The notes beneath the pieces are model-generated. The model searched no databases, was not told the DNA's origin, and saw nothing but the letters and a program-made list of their open reading frames with translations. From the NCBI GenBank assembly GCA_031472005.1, contig PZJY01000004.1:310001-374000 (forward strand): DNA of 64,000 bases, read 5' to 3'. Source of the stretch: Tetracladium setigerum (taxonomy: Eukaryota > Ascomycota > Leotiomycetes > Helotiales). The position numbers and the translations under genes were made by a program. This document shows, piece by piece, positions 46,892 through 58,201 of the stretch; the first letter of the stretch is position 1, and every line of letters begins with the position of its first letter.

Positions 46892-46965
46892 GCTTGATTG
46901 TGATTGGTTGACTGCCTCCTGTCTGTCGCGACAGACAGGAGGCAGTCAACCAATCACAATCAAGC
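46892..46965. repeat. Perfect 74-bp palindrome
   Basis: Two 37-base arms (46892-46928 and 46929-46965) are exact inverse complements with no loop; the centre is TGTCGCGACA. Each arm carries a CCAAT-type box (ATTGG on one strand, CCAAT on the other). The flanking bases do not match, so the symmetry ends abruptly. Confidence 0.95.
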
Positions 46966-46970
46966 ATCCA

Positions 46971-46978
46971 TGACGTCA
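46971..46978. promoter_or_regulatory. CRE-like site TGACGTCA
   Basis: The palindromic octamer bound by CREB/ATF-type bZIP factors lies five bases after the 74-bp palindrome. Confidence 0.45.
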
Positions 46979-47277
46979 TCCCGTGCCGAGACACACCTTT
47001 ATTAACCCGCATATCGAAAGCTGCAGCAACAGCCTTCAAACAACCTATATCCCACACTCCATAACGCATCCGCACTGCTCTTGACGACACTCACGCACAA
47101 GCTCGACCTGCGGCATAACATCTCGCCGACTCCCAAGAACAGATTCCCCCTCTCGCCTGCTGCCGAATCGACGACAGATCATACATACACGATTTTGAAT
47201 GGCAAAAACGGACAGCTGGCAGCTCGCGGATAAGTGATACCGGGACATGGGTACTGCCACGAGGAGTCATGGGGTAA

Positions 47278-47911
47278 GGTGAAGATGCAGAGAAGGATGC
47301 GATAAGAGAAGAGCAAGAGGATAGTGAACTGGATAGTCTAGATTTTTGGGAGCGGAGCGTGGACAGACAAGGTGTGGAGGTGAGTGGGACTGTCATGCCT
47401 ACTCATAACGGGCTGGGGAGTTTTAGGATCGATGAGACGGCTATGGAAGAGGAGCTATAAGAGCATTTGTTTGCATTTGAGAGGTTTAATCCTAGGAGGG
47501 TAAAGAGACGGCGAAAGGATATTGGAGTTAGACAAGCAGTGAGCGAGTGGCGGAGGCGCCGGAGAGGAGAGCAGGGTGCCTCTGGAGATGAGAGTCTTAG
47601 AATCACTAGAAGGGTGACTCGAGATCTAATGGGTATCGATAAAGACCCATTGTTTATAATATTCGGCGAAACCCTTTCAGAATACGATAATCTCTTCCTT
47701 GGAATTTTGGCTCCTCGAAAGAATAGCTCGCGAACTCAGGATTTTCGTAAATCAGATCTCAGCCCACCGCGGTGCTTTTTCGACATACCTTCAATCCCAA
47801 AAAACACCTATTCCCTACGCCGGTCCTCCTGAGACAGCAAGGGACACACCGATCGCCTCCCGAAGACCCCAGTACTGTGTCTTGGATGTGGTAGAAATGA
47901 TGTGCGTTTCA
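47278..47911 (+). pseudogene. Decayed conserved fungal protein
   Basis: Starts mid-gene: an acidic stretch (KDAIREEQEDSELDSLDFWE) continues across one in-frame TAA (47458-47460) into FAFERFNPRRVKRRRKDIGV and DLMGIDKDPLFIIFGETLSE. After a frame change near 47690 it continues LLERIARELRIFVNQISAHR GAFSTYLQSQ. I remember this order of motifs from ascomycete proteins of unknown function, but cannot name a domain. The TAA fits CAA changed by C-to-T. No ATG or C-terminal end is convincing. Confidence 0.55.
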
Positions 47912-47951
47912 GCTGTTCTCTCACAAGCTCTACTATCTCTGAATCAGGAGC

Positions 47952-48338
47952 GCTCTTGACGTCCTCTATGGAGATAATATCCGTAAGTTTCGTCTCCAAG
48001 GCGAATATTATCTCAAGGTAGAATTTCACCGAGGCAAACAGACCAAGAATGCGGTACTTGCTGGTTATCGCACTTTCCTACGAGCCAGGGAGAATGCCGG
48101 ATAGTACATTGTGATCTCATATCCTCCCAAAATTGATCGGTTTGTGTATTGTTGCCCAGCAGCTTTACCATATCATGATGCCTCTACGCTTGAGCAGGAG
48201 ATGGATTGCTGTGTCAAATAGATTAAGCCTTCTCTACAATGCTTTGGTCAACATTTGTCGGGAGAAAATATTGTCCAAGTTGGTATTGATGGCCACATGA
48301 GTATCGAGAGATACGATGTCGTTACGTTGGCGATTTGA
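47952..48338 (+). pseudogene. Decayed coding stretch with two TAG stops
   Basis: 129 codons in one frame, natural in composition (ALDVLYGDNIRKFRLQGEYY, YPPKIDRFVYCCPAALPYHD, HLSGENIVQVGIDGHMSIER), broken only by TAG at 48102 and 48219 and ending at TGA 48336. Both TAGs fit CAG to TAG. Family not recognised. It could belong to the same gene as the preceding remnant. Confidence 0.45.
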
Positions 48339-48898
48339 TCTTCAAAAGAGGGTGATTCCCATGGGAGTCAAGGTATTGGGACGATGATGGTCCTATCACC
48401 TTCAAGGTCGACGTAAGATACAAGGTATAGTCCGCCGTCCAACGCTTGTCACTATGTCATTGCCATTTACGCTACAAGAATGTCTGTCTACTTATTCCCG
48501 GCTTCTCCATCACCCACTCGCGGCATCTTCTCTTGCTTTCTCCCATTCTCATTCCCACCCGCTCCGTCGTCTGCTGTCAGGTTGTCCACCTGTTCAGTTC
48601 TAATTGCCGTGCATATTCTCCCCATTCACCCACAATTTATTTCCACCTTCTCCGTTCAATTTTCTCGGGGTGTTTGCCTTCATACCCCTCACCCTGTCTC
48701 AATTCCTCCTTTCCACCCTTCCCTCGCTACTACTCTCTCCTCTATCATTTCCTTCTTCGTTACAGTACTACCTCTACACTGCACGCCCTTCCCATTTGCT
48801 GCATTGTCTCATTCATTGGGATTCTTTGTCACCCTTTGCGTTCCCACTGTTGCCTGCTGGTTGTCAATCCACATTTGCTAACTATTGCTGCTGCGACA
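48339..48898. promoter_or_regulatory. Pyrimidine-rich stretch
   Basis: 48480-48890 is strongly C/T-biased on the + strand, as in promoters of well expressed fungal genes just before the start codon. It leads into the broken frame at 48899. Confidence 0.45.
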
Positions 48899-49324
48899 AT
48901 GACTTGAGTGGCTTCGCAACCCAGCAGTGTCCCCCAAAACTTCGTCGCCGACAAGCCGACCGGCTACAACCCTATTGCAATTGTAGCCATTGGCCTCTTT
49001 CCTCCTGCCCATCACAGCGACCAAGCGGTCTAGCGTCTCACGATAGCACGTGCCGGTATTCGTGTTCGTCAATATGGCACCGCCAACCTCTTCCCTTCTG
49101 TCCAACAGATGAACGGGGCTTATTCGGAGCCAACAACAGTCACGATGTCACTCGTATACAAGTTCAGCGCTCCCCTCGCAATGGCTGTGCCCCTCTTCAA
49201 CCCATCATGGGATGTACGAAACGTTGACGCCTTTCCGAACCAGAGTCAGGCCTGTTGGTCTCCGGAGACTCCGGAGTTTGGACGAAGATGGATACATTTG
49301 GTAGATGGCGGAGCAAGAAGATAG
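48899..49324 (+). pseudogene. Small broken gene, family not recognised
   Basis: An ATG at 48899 behind the pyrimidine tract opens a 141-codon frame. Codon 3 is TGA and codon 45 (49031) is TAG; the rest is natural: PTGYNPIAIVAIGLFPPAHH, RAGIRVRQYGTANLFPSVQQ, TMSLVYKFSAPLAMAVPLFN. TGA/TAG could be CGA/CAG mutated by C-to-T. Function unknown. Confidence 0.4.
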
Positions 49325-49506
49325 CGCTCAGGAGGATGAATTATTGAAAGCGTAGAGAGATATCCGCAGCAGTGCTAGATAGGCAATTGTACTGCACGAC
49401 CCTGTGGGACTTACTCATGAGCTCGAATCCGTTGGCCTCACCTTGTGCTCTTGGAAACTGCATTGAGAGTAGGTAGTGAAACGACATAGAGAAGAACTGC
49501 CTAGGT

Positions 49507-51712
49507 CTATGAACTAACAAGAAATTTGATACGTCCAAGGTCCTTCACCTTTATTCCGTCTTTACCTTTAGTGAAGTCTTTTCGCCACCCAGCCTCCAGT
49601 CTAATACCTAGGCCATCGCTCAAGAACCGGATCGCGTAGAAATATCGCCACCTCTTTCTATTCTTCTTGATGAGTTTCAAGAATGCTTCGATTTCGGGCT
49701 TATTAAACACGTGGCGAGGCTCGACCTCGAGATTGAATTCCTCCGTGGGGATTGCATCGTAATAATCGGTGTGTCGAACGAGGTTGATGAGCTTGTCTTT
49801 GCCAGTAGCGAAGACCCGAACTTCCGTATTCTCGAGTACGTCTCCCAAGGTCTTGTCCTTCAAATTCTCGATTTGCAGCCAGTGCCATTCTGCTTTCTCT
49901 CCATCCGCAAACAGAGACCCCCCTAGCCGGTTAGTCATCGCGCATCAGGCAGACTGGAAGAGCTAATATACCTTGGGTTTCAAAATCTCGACAACTTCAA
50001 AGATCTTGCCTGTTGGCCAAACCTTCTTATCCCTGAAGCTTGGGTGATCCTCCCGAGAAACCAAATGACCAAGGTGAAGGTTATTCAGTCGAGAGCTCGT
50101 TACACAATCGCAATATGCAGCGTATGTCGCACCCTCGGCTATGAAAGTGCTGCTATGCAGTCAGTATGGTTTCTGCCGATATTTGACGGGATATTTGACC
50201 TTGGTGAGATTGGAGGGTATACGACTTTCAGGTTCCCCAAGGCCTTTTCCAAACCGGGCTGAAACCATCTCCGCTGCTTCGAAGTCCCGCCGACCACGTA
50301 TACCTCCTGGACGCCAAAGGCCTCAAAACTTCCCCGAAACCGCTCGGCAGTACTGGTTATTGACTGTAGTGCTATTTCATACAACGTTTTCATCTGATTG
50401 CTAAAGTCAGGTCAGCATCAGGAAAAAAGCGCAAGTCCCAAGGTGTCTGAGAGGCAGCTTACTGGGTAAGCAAAATCGGAGGAGTGCCAAACGACAATCC
50501 ATCCTTATTGTAGGGCTCATCTTCTGGAGTCGCTTCTTCTGGAGGAATGTACGATCTCACCGCGAGTATAAATTCCTGTACATACTCCATCACCTTCACC
50601 TCGCGGCGCACAATCGCAGTAATCATACTGGTGGCGAAGTCAACAACGAGCGCCATCCCTCCTTCTCCGCCTGCGGCTATCAGCACGTTATCACGCACAA
50701 GGTTGTAGGACCTACCATATTTCCATATTTCCCCCTTAGTGATAACTTCACCAAATTTTTGGACGTGATAAGCAACCCAATCCTCCCCTAGTTAGCTGAG
50801 TCGATAATATCTGAGTCTAGGAGATTGCAGCTTACGTGGGTCGTACCACCATTGTCGTCGATAACAACAGCCCTCGTCTTCTCTTGAAACCACGCTGTCG
50901 GCCTATCAGCGAAGATAGTGTTCGCAGCAGCCTCGGCCTCATTCAATGTGTCGACCATCTGAAATCCGGCGTCTTCAACGATCTCTTGATAAGTAACAAC
51001 AGTTTCTGGTTTCCGTTCCCAACGAAGGGGATAAGCGGCCACCGTCCTGTGAGGCAGACCTAAATTGCTCTTGTCACACCACCACACCAAATGGTCGTGC
51101 ATATATCCGAGAAACGCGCGTACAAGATCTTTGAATGTGAGAGGGGTGCGTAGTTGGCAATTGACGTTCTCCAATTTTTGCCGGTTTGTCTTTCTCGCCT
51201 CCTTAAACTCCTCGGGGTTTTCATCATCATCGACCTCGCCCTCACCCATGCCTATCATTAACTTTAGACCGGTAAACGTTGTACTGCCCCCGGCACCAGC
51301 CTCATAGCCACACTTGAACTTCGGAACACCCCCTTGTGCAATCACCGTTACCTTTGAGGGCACTTGAGTGATCGAATCACCATCGTAAAGCGGTTGTGGG
51401 GCACCAGGGTAGCGGTCGACAGGTTTGTGCTTGCCATCCGTATCCGTTACGACCATAGCAGACATTGTAGATCCGTGATCGAGACCTACAACCTATTGGA
51501 ATGTTTGCATCAGTAGTGATTCCAGCTATTGGGCTGATCGGTGGGCTTACCGGCGACTTATCACCTCCTGCATTGGATTTCCTCAACTTCGGGAATATAG
51601 TATGTTCAATCGATGAGATCGACTCGTCTTCACTGGAGCTTGATGCATGATGGATTTTCTTATTGGGTTTGGGAGCGTGGGGTAGTTTCTTCCTTTTCCC
51701 GCCAGGTGCCAT
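49507..51712 (-). CDS. Hsp70-like ATPase-domain protein
   Basis: Fungal Hsp70-like family with actin-type ATPase fold and a divergent C-terminus. Six exons: 51712-51551, 51492-50836, 50787-50463, 50400-50200, 50149-49972, 49922-49507. Phosphate-1 motif is VVGLDHGSTMSAMVV, phosphate-2 VVIDDNGGTTH, adenosine-side motif VYVVGGTSKQRRWFQPGLEK. The N-terminus is a basic, Ser-rich tail (KKIHHASSSSEDESISS). Exons 3 and 6 begin at G runs (C4 at 50785-50788, C6 at 49918-49923 on +) and each is one base short for phase; with one base added to each the total is 646 residues and every phase closes. Such proteins sit among accessory, het-like genes in many ascomycetes; no client-binding domain is evident. 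Confidence 0.82.
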
Positions 51713-54276
51713 TGTTGTCGTGGTCGACTTAGGAAAGGTTGTCGCGGTCAAATATCGACTCCGAGGCTAGGCTGGCGCCAATTACCAAGATTCAATGCTA
51801 TCCAGAGTAGTAATACGTCGCAGGATTATGCTTGTGGGTTCCAAATGACTTTGTTGTAGAGAATTCGAAGGTGGTGTGATGAGTACGGAGAGCGCGTTAA
51901 GGTGAAGTTTGCTCAAATCGTGAAAGAACGCGCCTCACGAGCTATGCAAGCTTGGTAGATGCCTGCCTGTCGAGATTATAGAAGTGGAATTTGTCGCGAA
52001 GAGAGGCAGGAGGATGACAGGTGGTACTGGCAGTTGACGGGAGTTTTTTGAGAGAATTCTTCGCGGTGAGTCGGCTCTTCGTAGGCTTTTCGATTGTCTA
52101 AATGTTGGCGAGTCTGTGGTGAGGGCTTCAGAGTCGATAGAAATGCTGTTGGAGTCCCGTAAAACTAGAATATAATCAATTAGTCCAGATGTTTACGAGT
52201 CTGCGGCGATTTGGTGTAAAATCCTACCAGTGAAGGATACGCCCTATCTTTGGAATGGCGCTGAAACTTGTCGTCGAGGTGGAAGAGCTTGATAAGTCTG
52301 AGGCGAACCAATCTGGCAGAGCTTGCTTGATAGGACGGAGAAGGTTGCTCCAGATAGTTGAAACGATAGAAGAATTTTTGGAAAAGAAGAGACCCTCGCT
52401 CTCAAAAACTGCGCCCGTCAGAAGCTCCAATGTGTCGTTACCGCAAGAATGCCGAATCGCAGGTTTGCAAACACCAGTATGCACTCCCAATGCGTTCCCA
52501 ACCAAGTGCGATAGAGAGTCACAAATGTCGTCAGTTCCAGTTGAATAGCGGTAAAATTGGATGCTTGCTTCAACGCGAAGAAATGCAGCACCTGCCGAAG
52601 AGCGTTGCGTTGCGATAACGAGCTTGCTTTTTCCTCAGGCGCCCAAGAGCTTCGCGTCGCGATAGCGAACCATCTCTGGCCCCCAGGCACCTCTCTGGAA
52701 GCGATTCCATATCGGGGTTAGAGGAATTGCATGGCGTGATCCAGGCTACGCATGGATCTTACCCCCTGTGATTGATTCGTGAAGAGAAAAGGACGAGAGA
52801 TGCTTTGCGGAAGACTTTGGAAATTCCAAACCTGGAATTAAAGGCGAAATCCAACCCTTATCTATCGCGGCTTTGGAATAAAGAGCACCATCAATAATCA
52901 GAATCTCCCCTTCAGGAAAACAAGCTCGCCCAAAAATCTGTTTAGCCTCACAAGATGAGAAAATGCTAAAAGTGGCAGTACAGTATCCGGCGACTGGAAT
53001 GATCGGGAGGATAAATTCTGTTCATGCAGCTTTTTGGGACAAAGATAGTTCTTTATATGTCAAAATTGCCGCTACGGTGGCGCGAAATGCAGCTCGAGTC
53101 AGGACTGGTGGAAACTAGTGGGGCATCAAAGCTTAAACTACCGAGACCTCGTGAGTACGCAGCAGTCAGTCCGTTGTAATCTTTGCTGCACCGTAACAAA
53201 GATAGAAGGTCACAAGTCCGCGGGAGCAGCCTCCGTGGACGGAAAATTGATCGAGTCACTCTCAATATCTAGTTTCTCGACGACGATATGTTCCCTCCCA
53301 TCAAGAACCTCATCACCACCCAGTCTCTTCAAAGGACGCTCCCTACTATGGTTGGAGACGCGTTCGGAGGGAAATCTGGCCGTTGTGAAGGTGGGGAGGG
53401 AGTTAGATCCTTGTCTTCTTATGGATATCAGGATACCATCGACTATCTGGGATACTATGGGGACATGCTTCACAGCACAATCGATGGGGTTGGGATGGAG
53501 CATCACCTCGGGAGGGACATCTTCGCCGAGAGAGCTGTCAAGATGAAGGGAATTCAGATTGTTTGTTTGTGAGGGCGATCAGGCCGGAGCGAAACTGCTC
53601 CCAAGACGCATCGTTGTTGAACCTCGGGGGTGACGACCCCCTCTTTGTCACCGACTCCCTTGGCTGGTCTTGGGTTGATAAGGCGTACGGGAAAGCCTAG
53701 AGTAGCAGCCTTAGTGATGACAATGTGCGAAGCGACCTCCAAAGGTTGGTGATGAGCAAGAAGTAGGATGGGTGGTAGAGTTGGGGCATAAACAAGACCA
53801 TCACCAATCCACCCACTTCCATGCACGCATCCGCCCAGGTGTTTTTAGAGACCACCAGTTATATCATTTGTTATGCTGAGTCGTGTACAAACACTCTTAA
53901 GCCATCCCTCTGTGACCCATGTCTCGCCGGCTCTACGAATCTTAGCATCAATCTTGCGCCAGCCACTTGGGGAGCCAAGACTGACCCATGATTATGACTG
54001 TGGAGATGCCAAAACTTTAGCTGATCCGCATGAATCTACCGTGAAAAGTATGTCCGCACTAGAAAGACTCTACTATCGAGTGTCAGCATAAAGCCACGTC
54101 CTCAATAATTCGCGTCAGCAAGCTTCGAAACCCAAGTCAAACGCCTGGAGGCAAATGAAGCAGTGTCAGCTGGAAAGCTTACTTGCCAAAGCGCATTTCC
54201 CATATATGATTTATATGCTACCTTGAAAGCAGACCACAAATAACAGATTTTCATTCCAACCTAAGCTTTTTTATAG
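51713..54276. other. Gene-poor stretch with fragmentary frames
   Basis: Includes the Hsp70-like promoter. Minus-strand pieces at 53506-53210 (DCAVKHVPIVSQIVDGILIS) and 53826-53554 (ATG start, IGDGLVYAPTLPPILLLAHH) look weakly protein-like. A + strand ATG frame at 53873-54091 (72 aa) is also possible. None can be assigned. Confidence 0.25.
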
Positions 54277-54618
54277 TTGGTCCTGCATGATATACAGTCA
54301 GACGACAGGACGTTCAGTAAGATCAAATGCGAGCACCTGACACGGAAGGCATTGGAGGATTGTCTTCTGAGCCAGTTCGGGTATCTTCGTGAGAGGCATG
54401 GTTGGAAGGAACGTTTGGTGACGCTTGGTGTTCGCATAGATGCTGTTATCTCTCCAGTTACTGGTGAAAAAGGTTTTTGGCTTGTCGAGGTCACACGATT
54501 GTATTTTGCAGACTTCTTCTCAGATTTCATCCACGAGGGCCCAAATACAGGTTATGCGAGGAGATTGCACACTCGATTGCTAGGTACCTGTCTATTGAGA
54601 AGAGATGAATATGATTGA
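54277..54618 (+). CDS. Possible terminal exon of an unrecognised gene
   Basis: 113 open codons to TGA 54618, directly after a strong acceptor (CTTTTTTATAG ending 54276). No ATG begins it, so it would be a downstream exon. Content: CEHLTRKALEDCLLSQFGYL, GWKERLVTLGVRIDAVISPV, FWLVEVTRLYFADFFSDFIH. Upstream exon could be the ATG frame at 53873. No family recognised. Confidence 0.3.
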   Translation: MVLHDIQSDDRTFSKIKCEHLTRKALEDCLLSQFGYLRERHGWKERLVTLGVRIDAVISPVTGEKGFWLVEVTRLYFADFFSDFIHEGPNTGYARRLHTRLLGTCLLRRDEYD

Positions 54619-55297
54619 GTATGGCCATTCTCTAAAGTGTGTCAAGATTTTTGCGAACCTAGATTTGTGATTGAACTACACGCATAAAGTCTGCTGTCAG
54701 CGAGATACACATCATGAGGACAGTAGTATTGCTATGAGGGCTGAATCCTTCGGAGTATGCTAGCCAAGTTCAGTATTCACTGACATACTGCGCGAGTTTA
54801 GGATTCGCCCCAGCACCAGCCTGCTGGATCACTCTACATCATGTAGAGGTCATCCGTGCAGTGGCCAAGCTTCTGGGACACCTGACGCGTCATGAATTTG
54901 AGAAGTGACTGTATATAGGGCAGTACAGTTGTCGAGGAAGCCTCGTCTGACTCAAAAGTGTGATCGGACTAGAGAGTTTCGGCATAGCCCACAATCGTAC
55001 ACGTAAGTACGGTGTGGGTAGATACCAGTAAGCAGGGTTTCATTCTCGTCACTAGTATATATCTCGAAGAGGATAATGCTTCGGCGAACAAAAAGAGTGC
55101 AGAGATAAAGTAATGAGCTGTCAGCGGAGAGTGGATTAGCTACCAAGGCAGTGGCGAGGACAAACAATTTTGGTGGTTAATGCTGCGGCAAGGCAGTTTT
55201 ATATGTTTTAGTTGCGGTTCGTTACTATATAACTTGATGAATCTACAACGTAGTGGTTTTCAATACGCATCGCTGTCAATTTAGTACATACTCCAAA
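54619..55297. other. Intergenic
   Basis: No gene recognised. A GCAGTACAGT word lies near 54920. Confidence 0.35.
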
Positions 55298-55681
55298 ATG
55301 GTGAGTATATAATTACGTCCGTGTTCTTGTCTAACGAAAATAGAAGACTAAAGAACTTCCATCGTATTCTCAACAATCAACCACTCCACCCGCAATTGTG
55401 CAACAGCAGCCATTTCCAACGGTGCAACAGCCGCCCCGTCCAACAAATCCCCCGAGCCAATATTGAAAGAGAACGACATTCCAGGATATCACTTTTGCAA
55501 CCAGTGTCTCGACTGTCTCGACTCGCTTGATGAGGAAACACGGTCGTCATGCTGGCCATGCGATACATGCGGCAATTGTCTATTGCTTGTTATTTGTGGC
55601 ATATATGACATAGTGCGGCCTTTCACAATATGGCCTGTTAAGGTAGCAATTCGTATCAAGAGGAGAATACGGTCACAGTAG
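55298..55681 (+). CDS. Small Cys-rich protein with Pro/Gln N-terminus
   Basis: ATG 55298-55300 is followed at once by a 43-bp intron (GTGAGT..ATAG), then exon 55344-55681. N-terminus is a Pro/Gln-rich tract (SYSQQSTTPPAIVQQQPFP). The C-terminal half has eight Cys in a compact pattern (FCNQCLDCLD...CWPCDTCGNC, then LLLVICGIY), a hydrophobic run (CLLLVICGIYDIV) and a basic end (RIKRRIRSQ). The two halves are off by one base; adding one to the C5 run 55449-55453 gives 113 residues. The layout recalls Cys-rich membrane-associated modules (CYSTM/PLAC8-like), but exact family membership is not shown. Confidence 0.55.
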
Positions 55682-57271
55682 TATGGTAACAACAAAAGCG
55701 ATCAAGACACTATTGCCTTAAGATTGTTTAGCTTAGTACAAATTGCGGAAAGTTAGGGTTAAACGATATTTCTATTCCAGCTTATATATTACTTAGCGTT
55801 TTCTACGCTGATCTTCGCTGATATTCATTATGCTCTCTAAGGATGTGACGCGATCGAGGTCTTGGAGCATAATTGGTATGCCCGATCCTTGTATTTGACT
55901 ACGCAATCGGGTTTGTTCTGGCATTAGTAATGAAGGTACCGCAAAATCCGTATACTAACATTAGGCGATCAATCTGGCCTTCTCACAAGCCAGGCCAGGT
56001 TAAGCACTCGCCAGCAAGTAGTGGTGAGGTATTTGTTCTCTAGGTTTTCATCACACGAAATAATCAGTCTCGGGAATGTATCGGATGACAGTTACCGTAC
56101 AAATTCCCAGCAATGCACGAGGATGGACAATATTCGATAAGTTTTTAAAATTTTGCCAAATTTACCTCTGGTTTATTCAGCCAAAGCGACCTTTATAACC
56201 AATCCTATGACACACAGATCTCTTCGACCACCAACACTCTCTCCGGTGGCCCATACCCAGCTATCATGATTCTGATCCTCATTGATTGAGCTAGTCACCA
56301 TTGATCCTTTTCTACGAATAATAAAGGGCCTTATGAGAGAAATGTAATAACGATTGGAAGTGCTCCGGTAAATTGCCAATACATACGAGTCGAGGAAATG
56401 GCCTGTCATTCATCTGAAGCGAGAACCATAGTATCTAATATTATTAATGCCATTCGCTGCTAGAAGTATTGCATGTGCCGGACTAGTCCAGCTTGAGATT
56501 CTTGCGGCTCAATGAGAGAGATGCGTTCGAGATATGCGGCGGCTCTCATGTACCCAGCAGCCCAGAACCGCAAGATGGAACACTCTTGCATCTGCTCCGT
56601 AGCTTGGAGGAATTCTTGCCTCGTATTAGCTACCTACACGTATCTGTGGCGCTTACCGCACTGTATTTTCCGAGACTCAAGTTAATTAATTTCCCCATAT
56701 CATCCTAGCGCGTTGCTGAGACAGTGAACTGCGCTCGTGTTTATGTTAATCCCGGTCTCGCTGGATTTACTGTACAAGACAGTCAAAAGTCCTTGCATCT
56801 ATGTACCCACAAAGTCTAACTGATTTGGTTGATCAGCCGGAAAATCGTGGCAGAAGTGCAGTGGAATATTTCAGTAATTATAGAACCCCGGCATTAACTT
56901 ACCCTGCAAGCAGATGGATACGATGACCTTAAGTGGAACTCATTCGGCGCGGACATGAGGACATGATGATTGCTGCCCAAGTTTACGAAGAGATGCCTTA
57001 CACCTACAGACACCAACGCCTCCAGAAGAACAGTTCACAAAGACGGCCATTCTGGTAAGATGGCAAGTGACTAGCTATTTGATCGTCCTGCAGGGATTCT
57101 GCGGGAAGTATGATCGAGTCGAAAAGAGCTTCTGAGCGCGAGAGAAGTACAGAGAAAGACGTCCAGCCAGAGACTATCAGACTGATTGCTGAGAGAATGC
57201 TAGTATATATCACATGCAACACCCGTAACTTAGATAGGAAACTAAACTAACCCTAAACCCCTCAACCCATG
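55682..57271. other. Gene-poor stretch
   Basis: No credible gene, repeat or RNA recognised. A short CCCTAAACCCC string at ~57250 is a single chance telomere-like match. Confidence 0.4.
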
Positions 57272-58201
57272 TCAATCTAAGGAATAACCACTTTGTTGTG
57301 GATAGGTGGAGAGTGGCATTCCCTCTTTATAAGGGCCAATCCGGTTGTTGTGCACTTCCGTACTTCTCCACAGATCCTTGACAGCCTCCCAATACCTTTC
57401 TGGATTTTTGATCATGTATTGAATATGTGGGTCCGTCTCGTTTTTCCACTTCACGACTGCTACCCCTGCACATATAGCTTTCTCCGCCTCAAGATTTACA
57501 CCCTCCCATCCAACAATCTCATCTTTCTCCCCGAAGACATATAACCTTTTGGCATCTCTCTCCATGATATCGAAATTCAGTAACCCCGCTCTCATTTCAT
57601 CAATCAACATGGCCCTACACATAACGCGTGTCCATACCCAAAGCGTACTTATAGTTATCCAAATCATTACTGAAGCTGCATACGCCGCTACGCCGCGAGG
57701 CAATCCAATCTTCATCGCGTTCCATGCTTCCCGGACTGTAGGATTACCTGGTACGCTGTCTAGTACCAGGGCCTTAACAGGGAGCCGCAAGCTGAATCTT
57801 TCTTTGTATAAAGAACAAATTTCGTAAAAGGCTACTCCACCTCCATTGCTAAAAACATGTGCCAAAATTTTCTTCTTCTTACCTGTTGGATCATCTTCAA
57901 TTATGTCAAGAGCGGGTTTTAACTGACTTTGCCTAACTGACAAGCGGGTGGTCGTAAACCATTCAAGGGCTGATCTAACAACTACGATCCGAGCAGAGGG
58001 GTAGTTTGCATGGTGCTCGCGGTACGCATTGTGGAGGGCACGGGAGTTTGAAGAAGCACCCATCCACTGACATAGTAAAACTGTAGTCGGATGTGAACTA
58101 ATTGCTGGCGTAGTGGACGACGGAGGGGTGAAAAGCCAGATGAACGGGCTGATTTCGGTGAAATCCAAATTTGCAATTTCCGGATCAGAAAATTTCGACA
58201 T
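57272..58201 (-). CDS. DUF829/TMEM53-like alpha/beta hydrolase
   Basis: 309 residues, single intact exon from ATG 58201. Features of the DUF829 (PF05705) family: PTTVLLCQWMGASSNSRALH near residue 40-58 (strand and oxyanion loop); nucleophile elbow HVFSNGGGVAFYE; acid segment KRLYVFGEKDEIVGWEGV; and a late His region, WKNETDPHIQYMIKNPERYW. These supply the Ser, Asp and His of a hydrolase triad. TMEM53 relatives sit at the nuclear envelope or ER, and substrates are unknown. A hydrophobic segment at ~residues 175-195 (AAYASVMIWITIST-like) could be a membrane contact. No frame problem. Confidence 0.88.
   Translation of the reverse strand: MSKFSDPEIANLDFTEISPFIWLFTPPSSTTPAISSHPTTVLLCQWMGASSNSRALHNAYREHHANYPSARIVVVRSALEWFTTTRLSVRQSQLKPALDIIEDDPTGKKKKILAHVFSNGGGVAFYEICSLYKERFSLRLPVKALVLDSVPGNPTVREAWNAMKIGLPRGVAAYAASVMIWITISTLWVWTRVMCRAMLIDEMRAGLLNFDIMERDAKRLYVFGEKDEIVGWEGVNLEAEKAICAGVAVVKWKNETDPHIQYMIKNPERYWEAVKDLWRSTEVHNNRIGPYKEGMPLSTYPQQSGYSLD

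Noticed and set aside
48446..49227. Three long overlapping + strand frames
   Set aside because: They arise from C/T-rich low-complexity sequence; Ser/Pro/Leu/Phe-rich translations in all frames are expected from composition.
57240..57270. Telomere-like CCCTAA string
   Set aside because: Only one or two imperfect units; no array and no chromosome-end context.
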